Below, piece after piece: positions 9,736 to 18,743 of a stretch of DNA of 43,145 nt; the stretch's first letter is position 1, and every line of letters starts with the position of its first letter. The position numbers were made by a program, and so were the translations under genes. The stretch is from Alphaproteobacteria bacterium (GTDB taxonomy: Bacteria > Pseudomonadota > Alphaproteobacteria > JAEULC01). Below the pieces are notes generated by a model. That model was not told the DNA's origin. It saw only the letters and a list, made by a program, of their open reading frames with translations, and made no database searches. The DNA lies in NCBI GenBank assembly GCA_023150455.1, contig JAKLKW010000015.1, forward strand, positions 1-43,145, given 5' to 3'.

Positions 9736-9777
9736 ACGACGGCAGAGAAACAGGAAAAGAGGAGAAGATCAACCACG

Positions 9778-9850
9778 TCAGATAGCTGTCAGCTGTCAGC
9801 GATCAGCCAACGAGCTCTGCCTGAAAGCCGATAGCTGAGGGCCGATTGCT
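9778..9850. repeat. Degenerate AGCTGTCAGC/GATCAGCC repeat patch
   Basis: The 120-bp gap between cobU and the riboswitch contains iterated 7-8 base words (AGCTGTC, AGCTGTC, AGCGATC, AGCC, then GCCGATAGCTGAGGGCCGAT). This looks like a dispersed, partly palindromic intergenic repeat rather than coding DNA. No second copy was found in this window, so a repeat family is an inference. Between 9736 and 9777 there is only a purine-rich stretch. Confidence 0.45.
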
Positions 9851-9856
9851 GTCTTT

Positions 9857-10372
9857 TCAGCCCTTCAGCACGAGCGGCAGTCCCGCGGTCAGAAGGACGA
9901 CGCGGTCGGCGAGCTGGGCAACGCGCTGGTTGAGCGTGCCTTGGGCGTCGCGGAAGGCGCGGGCGAGGGCGTTGTCGGGGACGATGCCGAGGCCGACCTC
10001 GTTCGACACGGCGACGACCGGCGCCGCGCGTCGGCCGAGGGCGGCGATGAGCGCGTCGCAGTCGGCGTCGACGTTGCGCCCGGCCAGCATGACGTTGCCG
10101 AGCCACAGGGTCAGGCAGTCGATCAGCAAAGGGCGTCGGGCGTCGGCACGCGCGAGCGCGCCGGCAAGATCGATCGGCTCCTCCAGCGTGGTCCAGGTCG
10201 AGGCGCGGCGCTGGCGGTGCTCCTCGATGCGCGCGCGCATCTCCTCGTCCAGCGCCTCGGCGGTGGCGAGATAGGTGCCGCCGCCGGAAGCGGCGACCAG
10301 GCCCTCGGCGTAGCGGCTCTTGCCCGAGCGCGCGCCGCCCAGCACCAGGGTCAGCCGCGGCAGCGACGTCAC
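9857..10372 (-). CDS. cobU: Adenosylcobinamide kinase / adenosylcobinamide-phosphate guanylyltransferase (CobU/CobP)
   Basis: This 171-residue bifunctional enzyme phosphorylates adenosylcobinamide and then attaches GMP, giving the substrate of CobS. It shows the P-loop LGGARSGKSRYAE (residues 11-23), the TYLATAEALDEEM segment, RIEEHRQRR (site of the guanylylated His), LLIDCLTLWLGNVM and VVAVSNEVGLGIVP. I chose the GTG at 10372, which overlaps the stop of the upstream phosphatase gene as GTGA and gives the normal family length; the open frame further upstream is the out-of-frame phosphatase. It is called CobP in the aerobic nomenclature. Confidence 0.95.
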   Translation of the reverse strand: MTSLPRLTLVLGGARSGKSRYAEGLVAASGGGTYLATAEALDEEMRARIEEHRQRRASTWTTLEEPIDLAGALARADARRPLLIDCLTLWLGNVMLAGRNVDADCDALIAALGRRAAPVVAVSNEVGLGIVPDNALARAFRDAQGTLNQRVAQLADRVVLLTAGLPLVLKG

Positions 10373-11052
10373 GCTACGGCGGTGCCGCCGGTATGGCCCA
10401 TGACGATGCGGCCGACCCGCGGCGGCACGTTGACCGCGCTGACGCGCCAGCACGCGGCCGGCCCGCCCGGATCGATGTGGTCGAGCCGGGTCAGCGACAG
10501 GTTGTCGATCGAGAAGTTGAGCGCGACCTCGGGCGTGCAGCCGCTGGCGAGTGCGAGCGCCGCGCGGATCGTGCCGCCATGCGCGAAGGCGACGACGTCG
10601 CGCCCCGCATGCGCCGGCGACAGGCGCGCGACGCAGCGCTCGACGCGCTCGATCACCTGGATGAAGCTTTCGCCGCCCGGCGGGCAGGTGCGCGCCGGCG
10701 CCAGCCAGAAATTATGCGGCAGGCCGTGTGTCCGGTAGATCTCGGATCGGATCTGCCCCTGCCATTCGCCGAAGCACTGCTCGGCCAGGTCGTTCTCGAT
10801 CATCAGCGAGGGCTTGGCATGGCCGTGTGCCGCCACGGCCTCGGCCGTCTGGTGCGTACGCTTGAGGTGGCTCGCCACCCACACCGCCTCGCGCGGCAGC
10901 ATCGCCGCCAGCGCGCGGAAGCTCTCGACGTCGCTGACGTTGGCCGGGGGATCGGACTGCCCGTACACGCGCCCGCCGTCCTCGGTCACCGGCGCGTGCC
11001 GGACCCACCACCAGCGCGTGACCGCGGGCGAGTCTTTCTGTCGGTTGCTCAT
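10369..11052 (-). CDS. Histidine phosphatase family protein, probable alpha-ribazole phosphatase
   Basis: The 227-residue product is a phosphoglycerate-mutase-like (histidine phosphatase) enzyme. The RH signature is in WWWVRHAP (catalytic His19), an SHLKRTHQTAEA box follows, and the second histidine motif is in VVAFAHGGTIRAAL. It overlaps cobS by ATGA on one side and cobU by GTGA on the other. This placement points to the CobC-type phosphatase that removes the phosphate from alpha-ribazole-5'-phosphate or adenosylcobalamin-5'-phosphate. The family is promiscuous, so the exact substrate rests on context. Confidence 0.87.
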   Translation of the reverse strand: MSNRQKDSPAVTRWWWVRHAPVTEDGGRVYGQSDPPANVSDVESFRALAAMLPREAVWVASHLKRTHQTAEAVAAHGHAKPSLMIENDLAEQCFGEWQGQIRSEIYRTHGLPHNFWLAPARTCPPGGESFIQVIERVERCVARLSPAHAGRDVVAFAHGGTIRAALALASGCTPEVALNFSIDNLSLTRLDHIDPGGPAACWRVSAVNVPPRVGRIVMGHTGGTAVA

Positions 11053-11843
11053 CGTGCTCCGCTCGTTGCCGTTATCGCCAGCAATATGGCGACTTCCGCC
11101 GCCTGTTGCACGGCGCCCAGTATGTCGCCCGTATAGCCGCCGACGAGGCGCCGCGCCATCCCCGCGATGGCCATGGCGGCCATGCAGCCGGCGAGCATCG
11201 CCGCCACGCCGGGCCCGATTCCCAGCACGAAGAACCCCAGAACCGCGGCGAGCCCCAGGGCCAGGGCCAGCGCGGGCCGCTCGGGCGTGCCGGCATCCGC
11301 GCCCAAGCCGTCGCGGCGCGCCGGCGGCAAGCCGGTCATGACGGCCGGAATCGCGGCCCGCGACAGCGCGTGCGCCGCCACCAGCGCCAGGAATCCCTCT
11401 GCGGGCCCCGTCATGGCCGCCAGCGCCGCGGCGCGCAGGCCCACGGAGAAGATCAGGGCCAGCGCGCCGTAGGCACCGATCCGGCTGTCGCGCATGATGT
11501 CGAGGCGCTGCGCCGCATCGCGGCCACCGAGGCCATCGGCGAAATCCGACAATCCGTCCTCGTGCAGCGCGCCGGTGACGAGCGCCGTCGCCGCCAGGGC
11601 CGAGAGCGCGGCCGCCAGCGGCGGCAGGCCCAGGTGATGGGCGGCGGCGAAGACGACACCGCCCGCCGCGCCGATCGCGGCGCCGATCAGCGGCGCGCAG
11701 CGCCAGGCACGCGCCAGGTCGGCGAGCCTCAGCGTGCCGGCGTGGGCGATCGGGACGCGCGTGAAGAAGATCGCCGCGACCTTCAGGTCCCGGGTCCATG
11801 CGTCCAGCCAGGTTTCGGCTGCGTCGGGGCGCAGGTCGGTCAT
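11049..11843 (-). CDS. cobS: Adenosylcobinamide-GDP ribazoletransferase (cobalamin synthase, CobS/CobV)
   Basis: This 264-residue integral membrane protein has several hydrophobic helices. It carries the family metal/substrate motif GALHEDGLSDFADGLGG and RLDIMRDSRIGAYG in the first half. It joins adenosylcobinamide-GDP to alpha-ribazole(-phosphate) at the membrane, the last assembly step of the nucleotide loop. It is the first gene of the minus-strand set cobS-phosphatase-cobU and is divergent from cobT across 80 bp. In Pseudomonas denitrificans nomenclature it is CobV, not the chelatase subunit CobS. Confidence 0.95.
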   Translation of the reverse strand: MTDLRPDAAETWLDAWTRDLKVAAIFFTRVPIAHAGTLRLADLARAWRCAPLIGAAIGAAGGVVFAAAHHLGLPPLAAALSALAATALVTGALHEDGLSDFADGLGGRDAAQRLDIMRDSRIGAYGALALIFSVGLRAAALAAMTGPAEGFLALVAAHALSRAAIPAVMTGLPPARRDGLGADAGTPERPALALALGLAAVLGFFVLGIGPGVAAMLAGCMAAMAIAGMARRLVGGYTGDILGAVQQAAEVAILLAITATSGAR

Positions 11844-11923
11844 TCGCCGCGGGCCGTCATGGTCCTTGGATTCGAGCCCGTTATAGACGAGTCTCCCGCC
11901 ACCCGTCCCGCTCCGGAGCTTCC

Positions 11924-12949
11924 ATGACCGTCCGTCCCGCCGCCAGCTTCGCCGAGATCCGCGCTCTTTTGCCTGCGCTGCCCGGTCCCGATCGCTATGC
12001 GGAATCCAAGGCGGCCGAACGCGAGGCGCAGCTCACCAAGCCGCCGGGCGCGCTCGGCAGGCTCGAGGTGCTGACGTCCTGGCTGTGCGCATGGCAGGGC
12101 CGCCATCCGCCCAAGCTCGACCGGCCGCGCGTCGCCGTGTTCGCCGGCAACCACGGCGTCGCGGCCCGGGGCGTGTCGGCCTATCCGGCCGCGGTGACGG
12201 CGCAGATGGTGCAGAACTTCATCGCCGGCGGGGCTGCGATCAACCAGCTCTGCCGCGCGCTCGACGCCGAGCTCCGCGTCTACGAGATGAACCTCGAGCG
12301 GCCGACGGCGGATTTCACATTGGGCCCGGCGATGGATGAGGCGGAATGCGTGCATGCCATGGCCTACGGCATGATGGCGGTCGAGCCGGGCCTCGACATC
12401 CTGTGCCTGGGCGAGATGGGCATCGCAAACACCACCTCGGCCGCGGCGTTGTGCCATGCCCTGTTCGGCGGTCGGGCCGCGGATTGGGTCGGCCCGGGCA
12501 CCGGCGTCGCGGGCGACGGTCTCCGGCGCAAGATCGACGTGGTGGAAGCGGGCGCGGCGCACAACCGGGTGGCGGCGGGCGATCCGCTTGGCGCGCTGGC
12601 GGCGCTGGGCGGACGCGAGCTGGCGGCGATCACAGGCGCGGTGCTGGCTGCCCGGATGGGGCGCGTGCCGGTCCTGCTCGACGGCTACACCTGCACGGCG
12701 GCCGCTTCGGTCCTGCATGCGCTGCGTCCCGACCTGCTCGACCATTGCCAGGTCGGTCATTGCTCGGCCGAGCCGGCGCACGCACGCCTGTGCGAGCGCC
12801 TGGGCAAGCGGCCGATCCTGTCGCTCGACATGCGCCTGGGCGAGGGCACGGGCGCGGCGCTGGCGGTCGTCGCGCTGAAAGGCGCGGTCGCCTGCCATAC
12901 CGGCATGGCGACCTTCGCCGAGGCGGGCGTCAGCGGGAAGGACGGCTAA
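11924..12949 (+). CDS. cobT: Nicotinate-nucleotide-dimethylbenzimidazole phosphoribosyltransferase CobT
   Basis: The 341-residue product activates the lower ligand, making alpha-ribazole-5'-phosphate from dimethylbenzimidazole and nicotinate mononucleotide. Hallmarks are [13 protein letters not shown] (residues 37-49), [33 protein letters not shown] (161-176) and, near the C-terminus, [12 protein letters not shown] with the conserved glutamate. The ATG at 11924 is preceded by GGAG at 11914-11917. It is divergent from cobS and ends in a 4-bp convergent overlap with the TerC gene. It is equivalent to CobU of the aerobic nomenclature. Confidence 0.96.
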   Translation: MTVRPAASFAEIRALLPALPGPDRYAESKAAEREAQLTKPPGALGRLEVLTSWLCAWQGRHPPKLDRPRVAVFAGNHGVAARGVSAYPAAVTAQMVQNFIAGGAAINQLCRALDAELRVYEMNLERPTADFTLGPAMDEAECVHAMAYGMMAVEPGLDILCLGEMGIANTTSAAALCHALFGGRAADWVGPGTGVAGDGLRRKIDVVEAGAAHNRVAAGDPLGALAALGGRELAAITGAVLAARMGRVPVLLDGYTCTAAASVLHALRPDLLDHCQVGHCSAEPAHARLCERLGKRPILSLDMRLGEGTGAALAVVALKGAVACHTGMATFAEAGVSGKDG

Positions 12950-13713
12950 TCGGCGCGGAGCCGGGCAGCCGCTTCCCTCCGCTTCCGGCGCGCGCGGCGC
13001 GCCAGCATGTTGAGGCCCTCGATCATCGCCGAGAACGCCATCGCGGCGTAGATGTAGCCCTTCGGCACGTGCGCGCCCATGCCCTCGGCGATCAGCGCCA
13101 TGCCGATCATCAAAAGGAAGCCGAGCGCCAGCATCACGATGGTCGGGTTGTCGTTGATGAAGTTGGAAAGCGGCGTGGCGGCCGCCAACATCACGCCGAC
13201 GGCGACCAGGACCGCGATCACCATGATCGGGATGTCGTCGGTCATGCCGACCGCGGTGATGATGCTGTCGATCGAGAACACAAGGTCGAGCAGCAGGATC
13301 TGGCCGATCGCCGCGCCGTAGCCGAGCCCGGCAGCGCGCGTGTCGAACATGTCCGGGCCGGGATCGGGATCGACGTTGTGATGGATCTCCTTGGTCGCTT
13401 TCCACACCAGGAACAGGCCGCCGGCCAGGAGGATCAGGTCGCGCCACGAGAAGCCGTGCCCGAACAGGGTGAAGATCGGCGTGGTCAGCTGCACGACGAA
13501 GGCGACGGTGCCGAGCAGCGCCAGGCGCAGGATCAGTGCCAGGCCGATGCCGAGCCGCCGCGCGCCGGCGCGCTCGGCCTCCGGCAGCTTGTTGGTCAGG
13601 ATCGAGATGAAGATCAGGTTGTCGATGCCGAGCACGACCTCCATCGCGATCAGCGCCGCGAGGGCCGCCCAGGCGGTCGGGTCGAAGGCTAGGCTCAGGA
13701 GATCGTTCGGCAT
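12946..13713 (-). CDS. TerC family integral membrane protein
   Basis: This 255-residue polytopic membrane protein has about seven hydrophobic segments. TerC landmarks are the acidic membrane motifs [15 protein letters not shown] and [15 protein letters not shown], a basic charged loop after the second helix, and [17 protein letters not shown]. Family members are implicated in metal ion (often manganese) efflux or in metalation of exported proteins; the substrate here cannot be inferred. The last four codons' end overlaps the cobT stop region on the opposite strand. Confidence 0.9.
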   Translation of the reverse strand: MPNDLLSLAFDPTAWAALAALIAMEVVLGIDNLIFISILTNKLPEAERAGARRLGIGLALILRLALLGTVAFVVQLTTPIFTLFGHGFSWRDLILLAGGLFLVWKATKEIHHNVDPDPGPDMFDTRAAGLGYGAAIGQILLLDLVFSIDSIITAVGMTDDIPIMVIAVLVAVGVMLAAATPLSNFINDNPTIVMLALGFLLMIGMALIAEGMGAHVPKGYIYAAMAFSAMIEGLNMLARRARRKRREAAARLRAD

Positions 13714-13799
13714 GGCGCATCATCCCCGGGCGGCTGTTCGACTGCCGCCCGAAGATGGGCATCGGCGGCGGGAACGCAAGTCCCCGCCGTATTCGGCTG

Positions 13800-14075
13800 C
13801 TATCGCCGGAACTTGCGGTACTGCGGCCGAGCGCCGGCGGTGGGCGCGGCGCGTTCGTCCTTGTGGCGGTAGGTGATGCGGCCGCGGTCGAGGTCATAGG
13901 GCGTCATCTCGACTGTCACACGGTCGCCCGCCAGCGTGCGGATGCGCGCCTTGCTCATGCGTCCCGCGGTATAGGCGAGCACGGTGTGGCCGTTGTCCAG
14001 TTGCACGCGGAAGCGGCGGTCCGGCAGGACCTCGAGCACCGCGCCTTCGAATTCGATCAATTCTTCTTTTGCCAT
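13800..14075 (-). CDS. infA: Translation initiation factor IF-1, extended paralogue
   Basis: This is an S1/OB-fold protein of 91 residues. The first ~71 match IF-1 closely ([50 protein letters not shown]). A basic tail of about 20 residues ([20 protein letters not shown]) makes it longer than the usual 72. IF-1 binds the ribosomal A site with IF-2 and IF-3 during initiation. Alphaproteobacteria often carry a second, tailed IF-1 near cold-shock genes, and this one follows cspA by 81 bp, so it is probably that paralogue and not the sole IF-1. Confidence 0.93.
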   Translation of the reverse strand: MAKEELIEFEGAVLEVLPDRRFRVQLDNGHTVLAYTAGRMSKARIRTLAGDRVTVEMTPYDLDRGRITYRHKDERAAPTAGARPQYRKFRR

Positions 14076-14103
14076 TGGGTTTCTCCTGAAACGCGGTGAA
14101 AAC

Positions 14104-14145
14104 CGGGAAAACGCCGCGGCGGCCGGCTTCCCGCCCGCCGCGGCG
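14104..14145 (-). terminator. Intrinsic terminator after cspA
   Basis: On the minus strand an 11-bp GC-only stem (CGCCGCGGCGG pairing with CCGCCGCGGCG at 14112-14122 and 14135-14145) is followed by TTTTCCCGGTTTTC. It begins 12 bases after the cspA stop and precedes infA, so infA may depend on readthrough or on its own promoter. Confidence 0.75.
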
Positions 14146-14156
14146 CAATCAGGGCG

Positions 14157-14363
14157 TCAGACCGCGCGCAGGTTCGCGGCCGAGCTGCGTCCCTGGCGGT
14201 CGGCCTCGAGGTCGTAGCTGACCTTCTGGCCTTCCTTCGGCGGCGCCATGCCCGCACGCTCGACGGCGCTGATATGCAGGAACACGTCCTTGCCGCCGTC
14301 GTCCGGCTGGATGAAGCCGAAGCCCTTCTGCGCGTTGAACCATTTCACGGTACCGGTAGCCAT
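14157..14363 (-). CDS. cspA: Cold-shock protein CspA family
   Basis: This 68-residue single cold-shock domain has both RNA-binding motifs: RNP1 in KGFGFIQP (residues 13-20) and RNP2 in VFLHIS (27-32), plus the TVKWFNAQKG start. Such proteins bind single-stranded RNA and DNA and melt structures in the cytoplasm. CAGGAGA lies at ribosome-binding distance before the ATG. It is placed 68 bp after a DEAD-box helicase and followed by a terminator and infA, which together resemble a translation/cold-adaptation module. Confidence 0.96.
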   Translation of the reverse strand: MATGTVKWFNAQKGFGFIQPDDGGKDVFLHISAVERAGMAPPKEGQKVSYDLEADRQGRSSAANLRAV

Positions 14364-14431
14364 CGTTGTCTCCTGCTCGATGTAGTTGCGGTGGAATGTG
14401 GGCGTCTTGGCGGTCCCGCTCCGGGGCCGCT

Positions 14432-15676
14432 TCAGGCCGCCCGTCGGGGAAAATTGCCGCGCCAGCGCCGGCGCTTCTTGCCCTGCGGCCGCGCGGGCCG
14501 CGGGCGGCGGTCGTCGTTGTCCGCGCGGCTCGCGTCATGCTCGGGTGGCGCGTCGCCGATCACCGTCAGCTTGCGCTTCGTCAGCCGCTCGATCGCGCGC
14601 AGGTTCTCGCGCTCGGCCGGGTCGCAGAACGCGATCGCCACGCCGCTGGCGCCGGCGCGCGCGGTGCGCCCGATCCGGTGGACATAGCTGTCCGGCTCGT
14701 GCGGCAGCTCGAAGTTGATCACGTGGGTTACGTCGGCCACGTCGATGCCGCGCGCCGCGATGTCGGTCGCGACCAGCACGCGCAGGTCTCCGGCGTGGAA
14801 GTTCGCCAGCGTGCGCTGGCGCGCGTTCTGCGACTTGTTGCCGTGGATCGCGTCGGCCTCGATGCCGGCGCGGCCGAGATGCTCGGCCACGCGATCGGCG
14901 CCGTGCTTGGTGCGCGTGAACACGATCACCCGGCCGAGCGCCGGGTCGGCGAGCAGCCCGGTCAAGAGCGCGCGCTTGCGCTGCGCCTCGACGTGATAGA
15001 CGCGCTGCTCGATGCGCTCGATCGGCGTCGCCGCCGGCGTCACCTCGACGCGCTCGGGCGCGTTCAAGAGCTCGCGCGCCAGCGTGGCGACGTCGGCCGG
15101 CATGGTGGCCGAGAACAGCAGCGACTGGCGCGCCTTCGGCAGCTCGGCCGCGATGCGCCGGACGTCGCGGATGAAGCCCATGTCGAGCATGCGGTCGGCC
15201 TCGTCCAGCACCAGGACCGACACGCGGTCGAGCCTAAGGAAGTTCTGCCCCATCAGGTCGAGCAGGCGCCCGGGCGTGGCGACCAGCACGTCGACGCCGC
15301 GCGCCATCGCCTCGATCTGGGCGCGATGGCCGACGCCGCCAAAGACCACGGCGTGGCGCAGGCCCAGATGGCGGCCGTAGGTGCGGAATCCGTCGCCGAT
15401 CTGGATCGCGAGTTCGCGCGTCGGCGCCAGCACCAGCGCGCGGGTCCGGCGCGGACCGGCATGGGCGCGCTCGGCGGCGAGGCGATGCAGGATCGGCAGC
15501 GCGAAGGCCGCGGTCTTGCCCGTGCCGGTCTGGGCGATGCCCAGAAGGTCGCGGCCGGCGAGCACCAGCGGGATGGCATTGGCCTGGATCGGCGTGGGGA
15601 TCAGGTAGTTTTCGGCGCTCAATGCGCGTTGCAGCGGCTCGGCCAAGCCGAGTTCCGCAAAGGTCGGAGTCGTCAA
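14432..15676 (-). CDS. DEAD-box ATP-dependent RNA helicase (RhlE-like)
   Basis: A complete DEAD-box helicase core: Q motif ([14 protein letters not shown]...PTPIQ), Walker [26 protein letters not shown] box [12 protein letters not shown], then helicase C motifs including [12 protein letters not shown] and [11 protein letters not shown] basic arginine-rich tail ([16 protein letters not shown]) ends the protein. It unwinds RNA duplexes, probably in ribosome assembly or mRNA decay at low temperature. No ATG fits. I chose the TTG at 15676, giving 414 residues starting [11 protein letters not shown], because AAGGA lies 10 bases upstream; a TTG at 15754 is the alternative. A promoter about 180 bp upstream implies a long 5' leader. 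Confidence 0.92.
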   Translation of the reverse strand: MTTPTFAELGLAEPLQRALSAENYLIPTPIQANAIPLVLAGRDLLGIAQTGTGKTAAFALPILHRLAAERAHAGPRRTRALVLAPTRELAIQIGDGFRTYGRHLGLRHAVVFGGVGHRAQIEAMARGVDVLVATPGRLLDLMGQNFLRLDRVSVLVLDEADRMLDMGFIRDVRRIAAELPKARQSLLFSATMPADVATLARELLNAPERVEVTPAATPIERIEQRVYHVEAQRKRALLTGLLADPALGRVIVFTRTKHGADRVAEHLGRAGIEADAIHGNKSQNARQRTLANFHAGDLRVLVATDIAARGIDVADVTHVINFELPHEPDSYVHRIGRTARAGASGVAIAFCDPAERENLRAIERLTKRKLTVIGDAPPEHDASRADNDDRRPRPARPQGKKRRRWRGNFPRRAA

Positions 15677-15856
15677 GATCAGTCTGTCCTTCTTGGACCC
15701 GCGCGGCGCCGCTCTTTCGGTGGACGAGCACGAGCCCTTGTCGCAGCTACCCAAGCGCGACTGGGACAGCCATGGTGGTGAAAAGCGTCTCGGGATAAGT
15801 CGCCCGGGGAGGCCCTGGGCGGATCGCGCAATCGCGAGAAACCGTATGCGAATGTC

Positions 15857-15904
15857 TAGATAAGGGCTGCAGCGCGATAAGTCAAGGACTTACCGCGATG
15901 CAGC
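15857..15904 (-). promoter_or_regulatory. Sigma-70-type promoter overlapping a long hairpin, for the helicase module
   Basis: On the minus strand TTGACT (15885-15880), a 17-bp spacer and TATCTA (15862-15857) form a good promoter for the helicase gene. The -35 element lies inside an imperfect 18-bp inverted repeat with a 3-base loop (15866-15904), which may also serve as the trpS terminator although its T-run is poor. The transcript would carry a leader of about 170 bases. Nothing else is seen in 15677-15856. Confidence 0.65.
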
Positions 15905-15926
15905 ATCCACGGAGCGGCGCCGGGCG

Positions 15927-16925
15927 TCACGGCTTGAGAAAGCCGACGATCTCCTCGACCTGGGCGACGATCGGATCGGCGATCGCCTGGGCGCGCTCGG
16001 CGCCGTCGCGCAGGATGGCGTCGACATGGTCCGGGTCCTTCATCAGGCGCTGCATCTCCGCGCCGATCGGCCCCAGGACGGACACGGCCAGGTCCGACAG
16101 CTCGGCCTTGAACTTCGAGAACTGCGCCCCGGCGTAGTGCACCAGCACGTCGCCGCGCGTCTTGTCGGACAGCGCGGCGTAGATGCCGACCAGGTTGTCG
16201 GCCTCGGGGCGCTTCTCCAGCTCGGCGACCGACTCCGGCAGCGGGTGCGGGTCGGTCTTGGCCTTGCGGATCTTGAGCGCGATCGTGTCGGCCGTGTCGG
16301 TCAGGTTGATGCGGCTGTAGTCCGACGGGTCGGACTTGCTCATCTTCTTCGAGCCGTCGCGCAGCGACATCACGCGCGTCGCCTCGCCCTTGATGATCGG
16401 CTCGATCAGCGGAAAGAACTCGACGCCGAAGTCGTGGTTGAACTTCTGCGCGATGTCGCGCGCCAGCTCCAGGTGCTGCTTCTGGTCCTCGCCGACCGGC
16501 ACGTGCGTCGCCTTGTAGGCCAGGATGTCGGCCGCCATGAGGCTGGGATAGACGTAGAGGCCGACCGAGGCGTTCTCGCGGTCCTTGCCGGCCTTCTCCT
16601 TGAACTGCGTCATGCGGTTGAGCCAGCCCAGCCGCGCCACGCAGTTGAAGATCCAGGCGAGCTGCGCATGCGCACGCACGCGGCTCTGGTTGAAGATGAT
16701 GTGCTTCTTCGCGTCGATGCCCGACGCGATATAGGCGGACGCGACCTCGCGCGTCGACCGCCGGAGCTCCGCCGGCTCCTGCCACTGGGTGATCGCGTGC
16801 ATGTCGACCATGCAGAAGATGCAGTCGTAGCTCGACTGCAGCTGCACCCAGTTGCGGATGGCGCCGAGATAGTTGCCGAGATGCAGGTTGCCGGTGGGCT
16901 GGATGCCCGAGAAGATGCGGTTCAT
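15927..16925 (-). CDS. trpS: Tryptophanyl-tRNA synthetase
   Basis: This 332-residue class Ic synthetase charges tRNA-Trp in the cytoplasm. It shows the HIGH-like motif in [15 protein letters not shown] (residues 8-22) and KMSKS in [11 protein letters not shown], with VDMHAIT and [15 protein letters not shown] between them. The ATG at 16925 gives [12 protein letters not shown], the normal family start; an upstream in-frame codon would add an unconserved extension. It lies in the order glnD-murJ-trpS on one strand, but a repeat-bearing gap of 198 bp separates it from murJ. Confidence 0.97.
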   Translation of the reverse strand: MNRIFSGIQPTGNLHLGNYLGAIRNWVQLQSSYDCIFCMVDMHAITQWQEPAELRRSTREVASAYIASGIDAKKHIIFNQSRVRAHAQLAWIFNCVARLGWLNRMTQFKEKAGKDRENASVGLYVYPSLMAADILAYKATHVPVGEDQKQHLELARDIAQKFNHDFGVEFFPLIEPIIKGEATRVMSLRDGSKKMSKSDPSDYSRINLTDTADTIALKIRKAKTDPHPLPESVAELEKRPEADNLVGIYAALSDKTRGDVLVHYAGAQFSKFKAELSDLAVSVLGPIGAEMQRLMKDPDHVDAILRDGAERAQAIADPIVAQVEEIVGFLKP

Positions 16926-16994
16926 GTCCGTTCTCGCGTGGAATCGAGGCGGTGGCGGGCGGGCTTTATGGCGGAGCCGGGGCAGGCGGGTCAA

Positions 16995-17114
16995 GCGCCA
17001 GGCGGCCGCTGATCCGGCCGCCGACTAGAATGAGGGCGCGCGGATCGACGCGCGCCAGGCGGCCGCTGATCCGGCCGCCGACTAGAATGAGGGCGCGCGG
17101 ATCGACGCGCGCCG
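16995..17114. repeat. Two tandem copies of a 57-bp palindromic repeat (plus a 6-bp start of a third)
   Basis: Bases 16995-17051 are repeated exactly at 17052-17108. Each unit, read on the minus strand, contains GGCGGCCG-GATCAG-CGGCCGCC, an 8-bp stem with a 6-base loop, and begins with a GC-rich GCGCG...CGCGCGC half-palindrome. The unit is 19 codons long and stays open in one minus-strand frame ([19 protein letters not shown]). A diverged copy in the opposite orientation lies at 41863-41926, so it is a dispersed element. It fills the trpS-murJ gap. Confidence 0.9.
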
Positions 17115-17123
17115 GGGCGACGC

Positions 17124-18695
17124 CTATTTCATGGCGGGGACCGGGCTTGCGCCCTTGCGCGAGAGGGCCTGGCGCAGCTCGGAGGGCCGGGCGGCGCCGA
17201 GCGCGAGGCATGCCCCGCCATAGACCGCGAGGCCGAGCGACACCAGCAGCACCAGCGCCGTGGCGCGCACCAGGCCGCCGCCGGCGAACAGGCCGGCGAG
17301 GGCCCACTCGCCCACGAGCAGCGCCGCCGTCATCGCCAGCGCGGCGAGAAGGATCAGCGCGGCGCGGCGCCGGAGGCGCCGGTCGGGATCGAGGTGCCCG
17401 CGCCGCCACAGGATGACGGCGAGCGCGCCGGCGTTGATCCAGGACGACACGGCGGTCGCCGCCGCGATGCCGACATGCGCGAGCGGGATCATCAGCGTCG
17501 CCGCCAGGGTGACGTTCGCGAGCATCGCCGCGGCGCCGACCTTCACCGGCGTCGCCGTGTCCTCGCGCGCGAAGAAGCCCGGCGACAGCGCCTTGACCAG
17601 CACATAGGCGGGCAGGCCGGCGGCGAAGGCCATGAGCGTGGCCGCGGTCGCCGCCGCGTCCGCCGGGCCGAACGCGCCGCGCTGGAACAGGACCGAGATG
17701 ATCGGGCCGGGGACCACGATCAGCGCGGCGGCGGCCGGCACCGTCAGCAGCAGCGCGAACTCGATCGCGCGGTTCTGGTTCGCGCGCGCCGCGTCGAGGT
17801 TCCCGGCGCTGAGCTGGCGCGACAGGATCGGCAGCAGCGCCACGCCGACCGCTACGCCGACCACGCCGAGCGGCAGCTGGTTCACGCGGTCGGCGTAGTA
17901 GAGATACGAGATCGCGCCCTTCGGCAGCAGCGACGCCAGCACCGTGCCGATCCACAGGTTGAGCTGCACCACGCTGGCGCCGAAGATGCCGGGCAGCATC
18001 AGCGCGAACAGCCGGCGGATGTCCGGCGACAGGTGCGGCCGGGGCAGGCGCGGCAGCATGCGGGCGCGCCCGGCGTCCTGCGCCAGCCAGAGGAACTGCG
18101 CCACGCCGGCCACGGCGACGGCCCAGGCCAGCGCGTGGCCCGCCGTCGTCGTCCAGTGCACCGGGCCCAGAAGGGCGAGGATCATGATGATGTTGAGCAG
18201 GATGGGCGCGGCCGACGCCACGGCGAAGCGGTCGACGGCGTTCAACACCGAGCCCAGCATCGAGGTCAGCGCCATGAAGAGAAGATAAGGGAAGCAGATG
18301 CGCGTGAAGACGACCGCGAGCGCGAAGCGCTCGGGCTCGTCGGCGAAGCCGGGCGCGATCGCGACCATGAGCCAGGGCATCGCGAGCTCGACCGCGACCG
18401 TGAACGGGATCAGCACGGAAAGCAGCACCGCGAGCGCACGGCCGGCGAAGACGCGCGCGGCCTCGGCCCCGTGCGCCTGCAGCGTGCCGGCGAACAGCGG
18501 CACGAAGGCGGCGTTGAACGCGCCCTCCGCGAACAGGCGGCGGAACAGGTTGGGGAACTGGAAGGCGACGAAGAACGCGTCGGCCATCCCGCCCGCGCCC
18601 AGAAGCGCCGCCATCAGCACGTCGCGCGCGAAGCCCAGCACGCGGCTGATCATGGTCATGCTGCCGATGGTCGCGATGCCGCGGAACAGGGACAT
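17124..18695 (-). CDS. murJ: Lipid II flippase MurJ (MviN)
   Basis: This 523-residue polytopic membrane protein of the MOP exporter superfamily, with about 14 helices, flips lipid II across the inner membrane for peptidoglycan synthesis. The N-terminus MSLFRGIATIGSMTMISRVLGFARD is followed by the conserved GMADAFFVAFQFPNLFRRLFAEGAFNAAFVP region (basic FRRLFAEGA loop). LYYADRVNQLPLGVVGVAVG and LFQRGAFGPADA follow in later helices. It is close to the usual 510-525 residues. It is downstream of glnD, as in many alphaproteobacteria, but a toxin-antitoxin pair lies between them. Confidence 0.97.
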   Translation of the reverse strand: MSLFRGIATIGSMTMISRVLGFARDVLMAALLGAGGMADAFFVAFQFPNLFRRLFAEGAFNAAFVPLFAGTLQAHGAEAARVFAGRALAVLLSVLIPFTVAVELAMPWLMVAIAPGFADEPERFALAVVFTRICFPYLLFMALTSMLGSVLNAVDRFAVASAAPILLNIIMILALLGPVHWTTTAGHALAWAVAVAGVAQFLWLAQDAGRARMLPRLPRPHLSPDIRRLFALMLPGIFGASVVQLNLWIGTVLASLLPKGAISYLYYADRVNQLPLGVVGVAVGVALLPILSRQLSAGNLDAARANQNRAIEFALLLTVPAAAALIVVPGPIISVLFQRGAFGPADAAATAATLMAFAAGLPAYVLVKALSPGFFAREDTATPVKVGAAAMLANVTLAATLMIPLAHVGIAAATAVSSWINAGALAVILWRRGHLDPDRRLRRRAALILLAALAMTAALLVGEWALAGLFAGGGLVRATALVLLVSLGLAVYGGACLALGAARPSELRQALSRKGASPVPAMK

Positions 18696-18743
18696 GCGGG
18701 GATCAGCAGGGAACGCGAGCGTGGTACATCGGTGCTCGCCGCT

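Noticed and set aside
9516-9776. N-terminal extension of cobW by 87 codons
   Set aside because: It would translate through the cobalamin riboswitch; the GTG at 9515 has a strong ribosome site and fits the family start.
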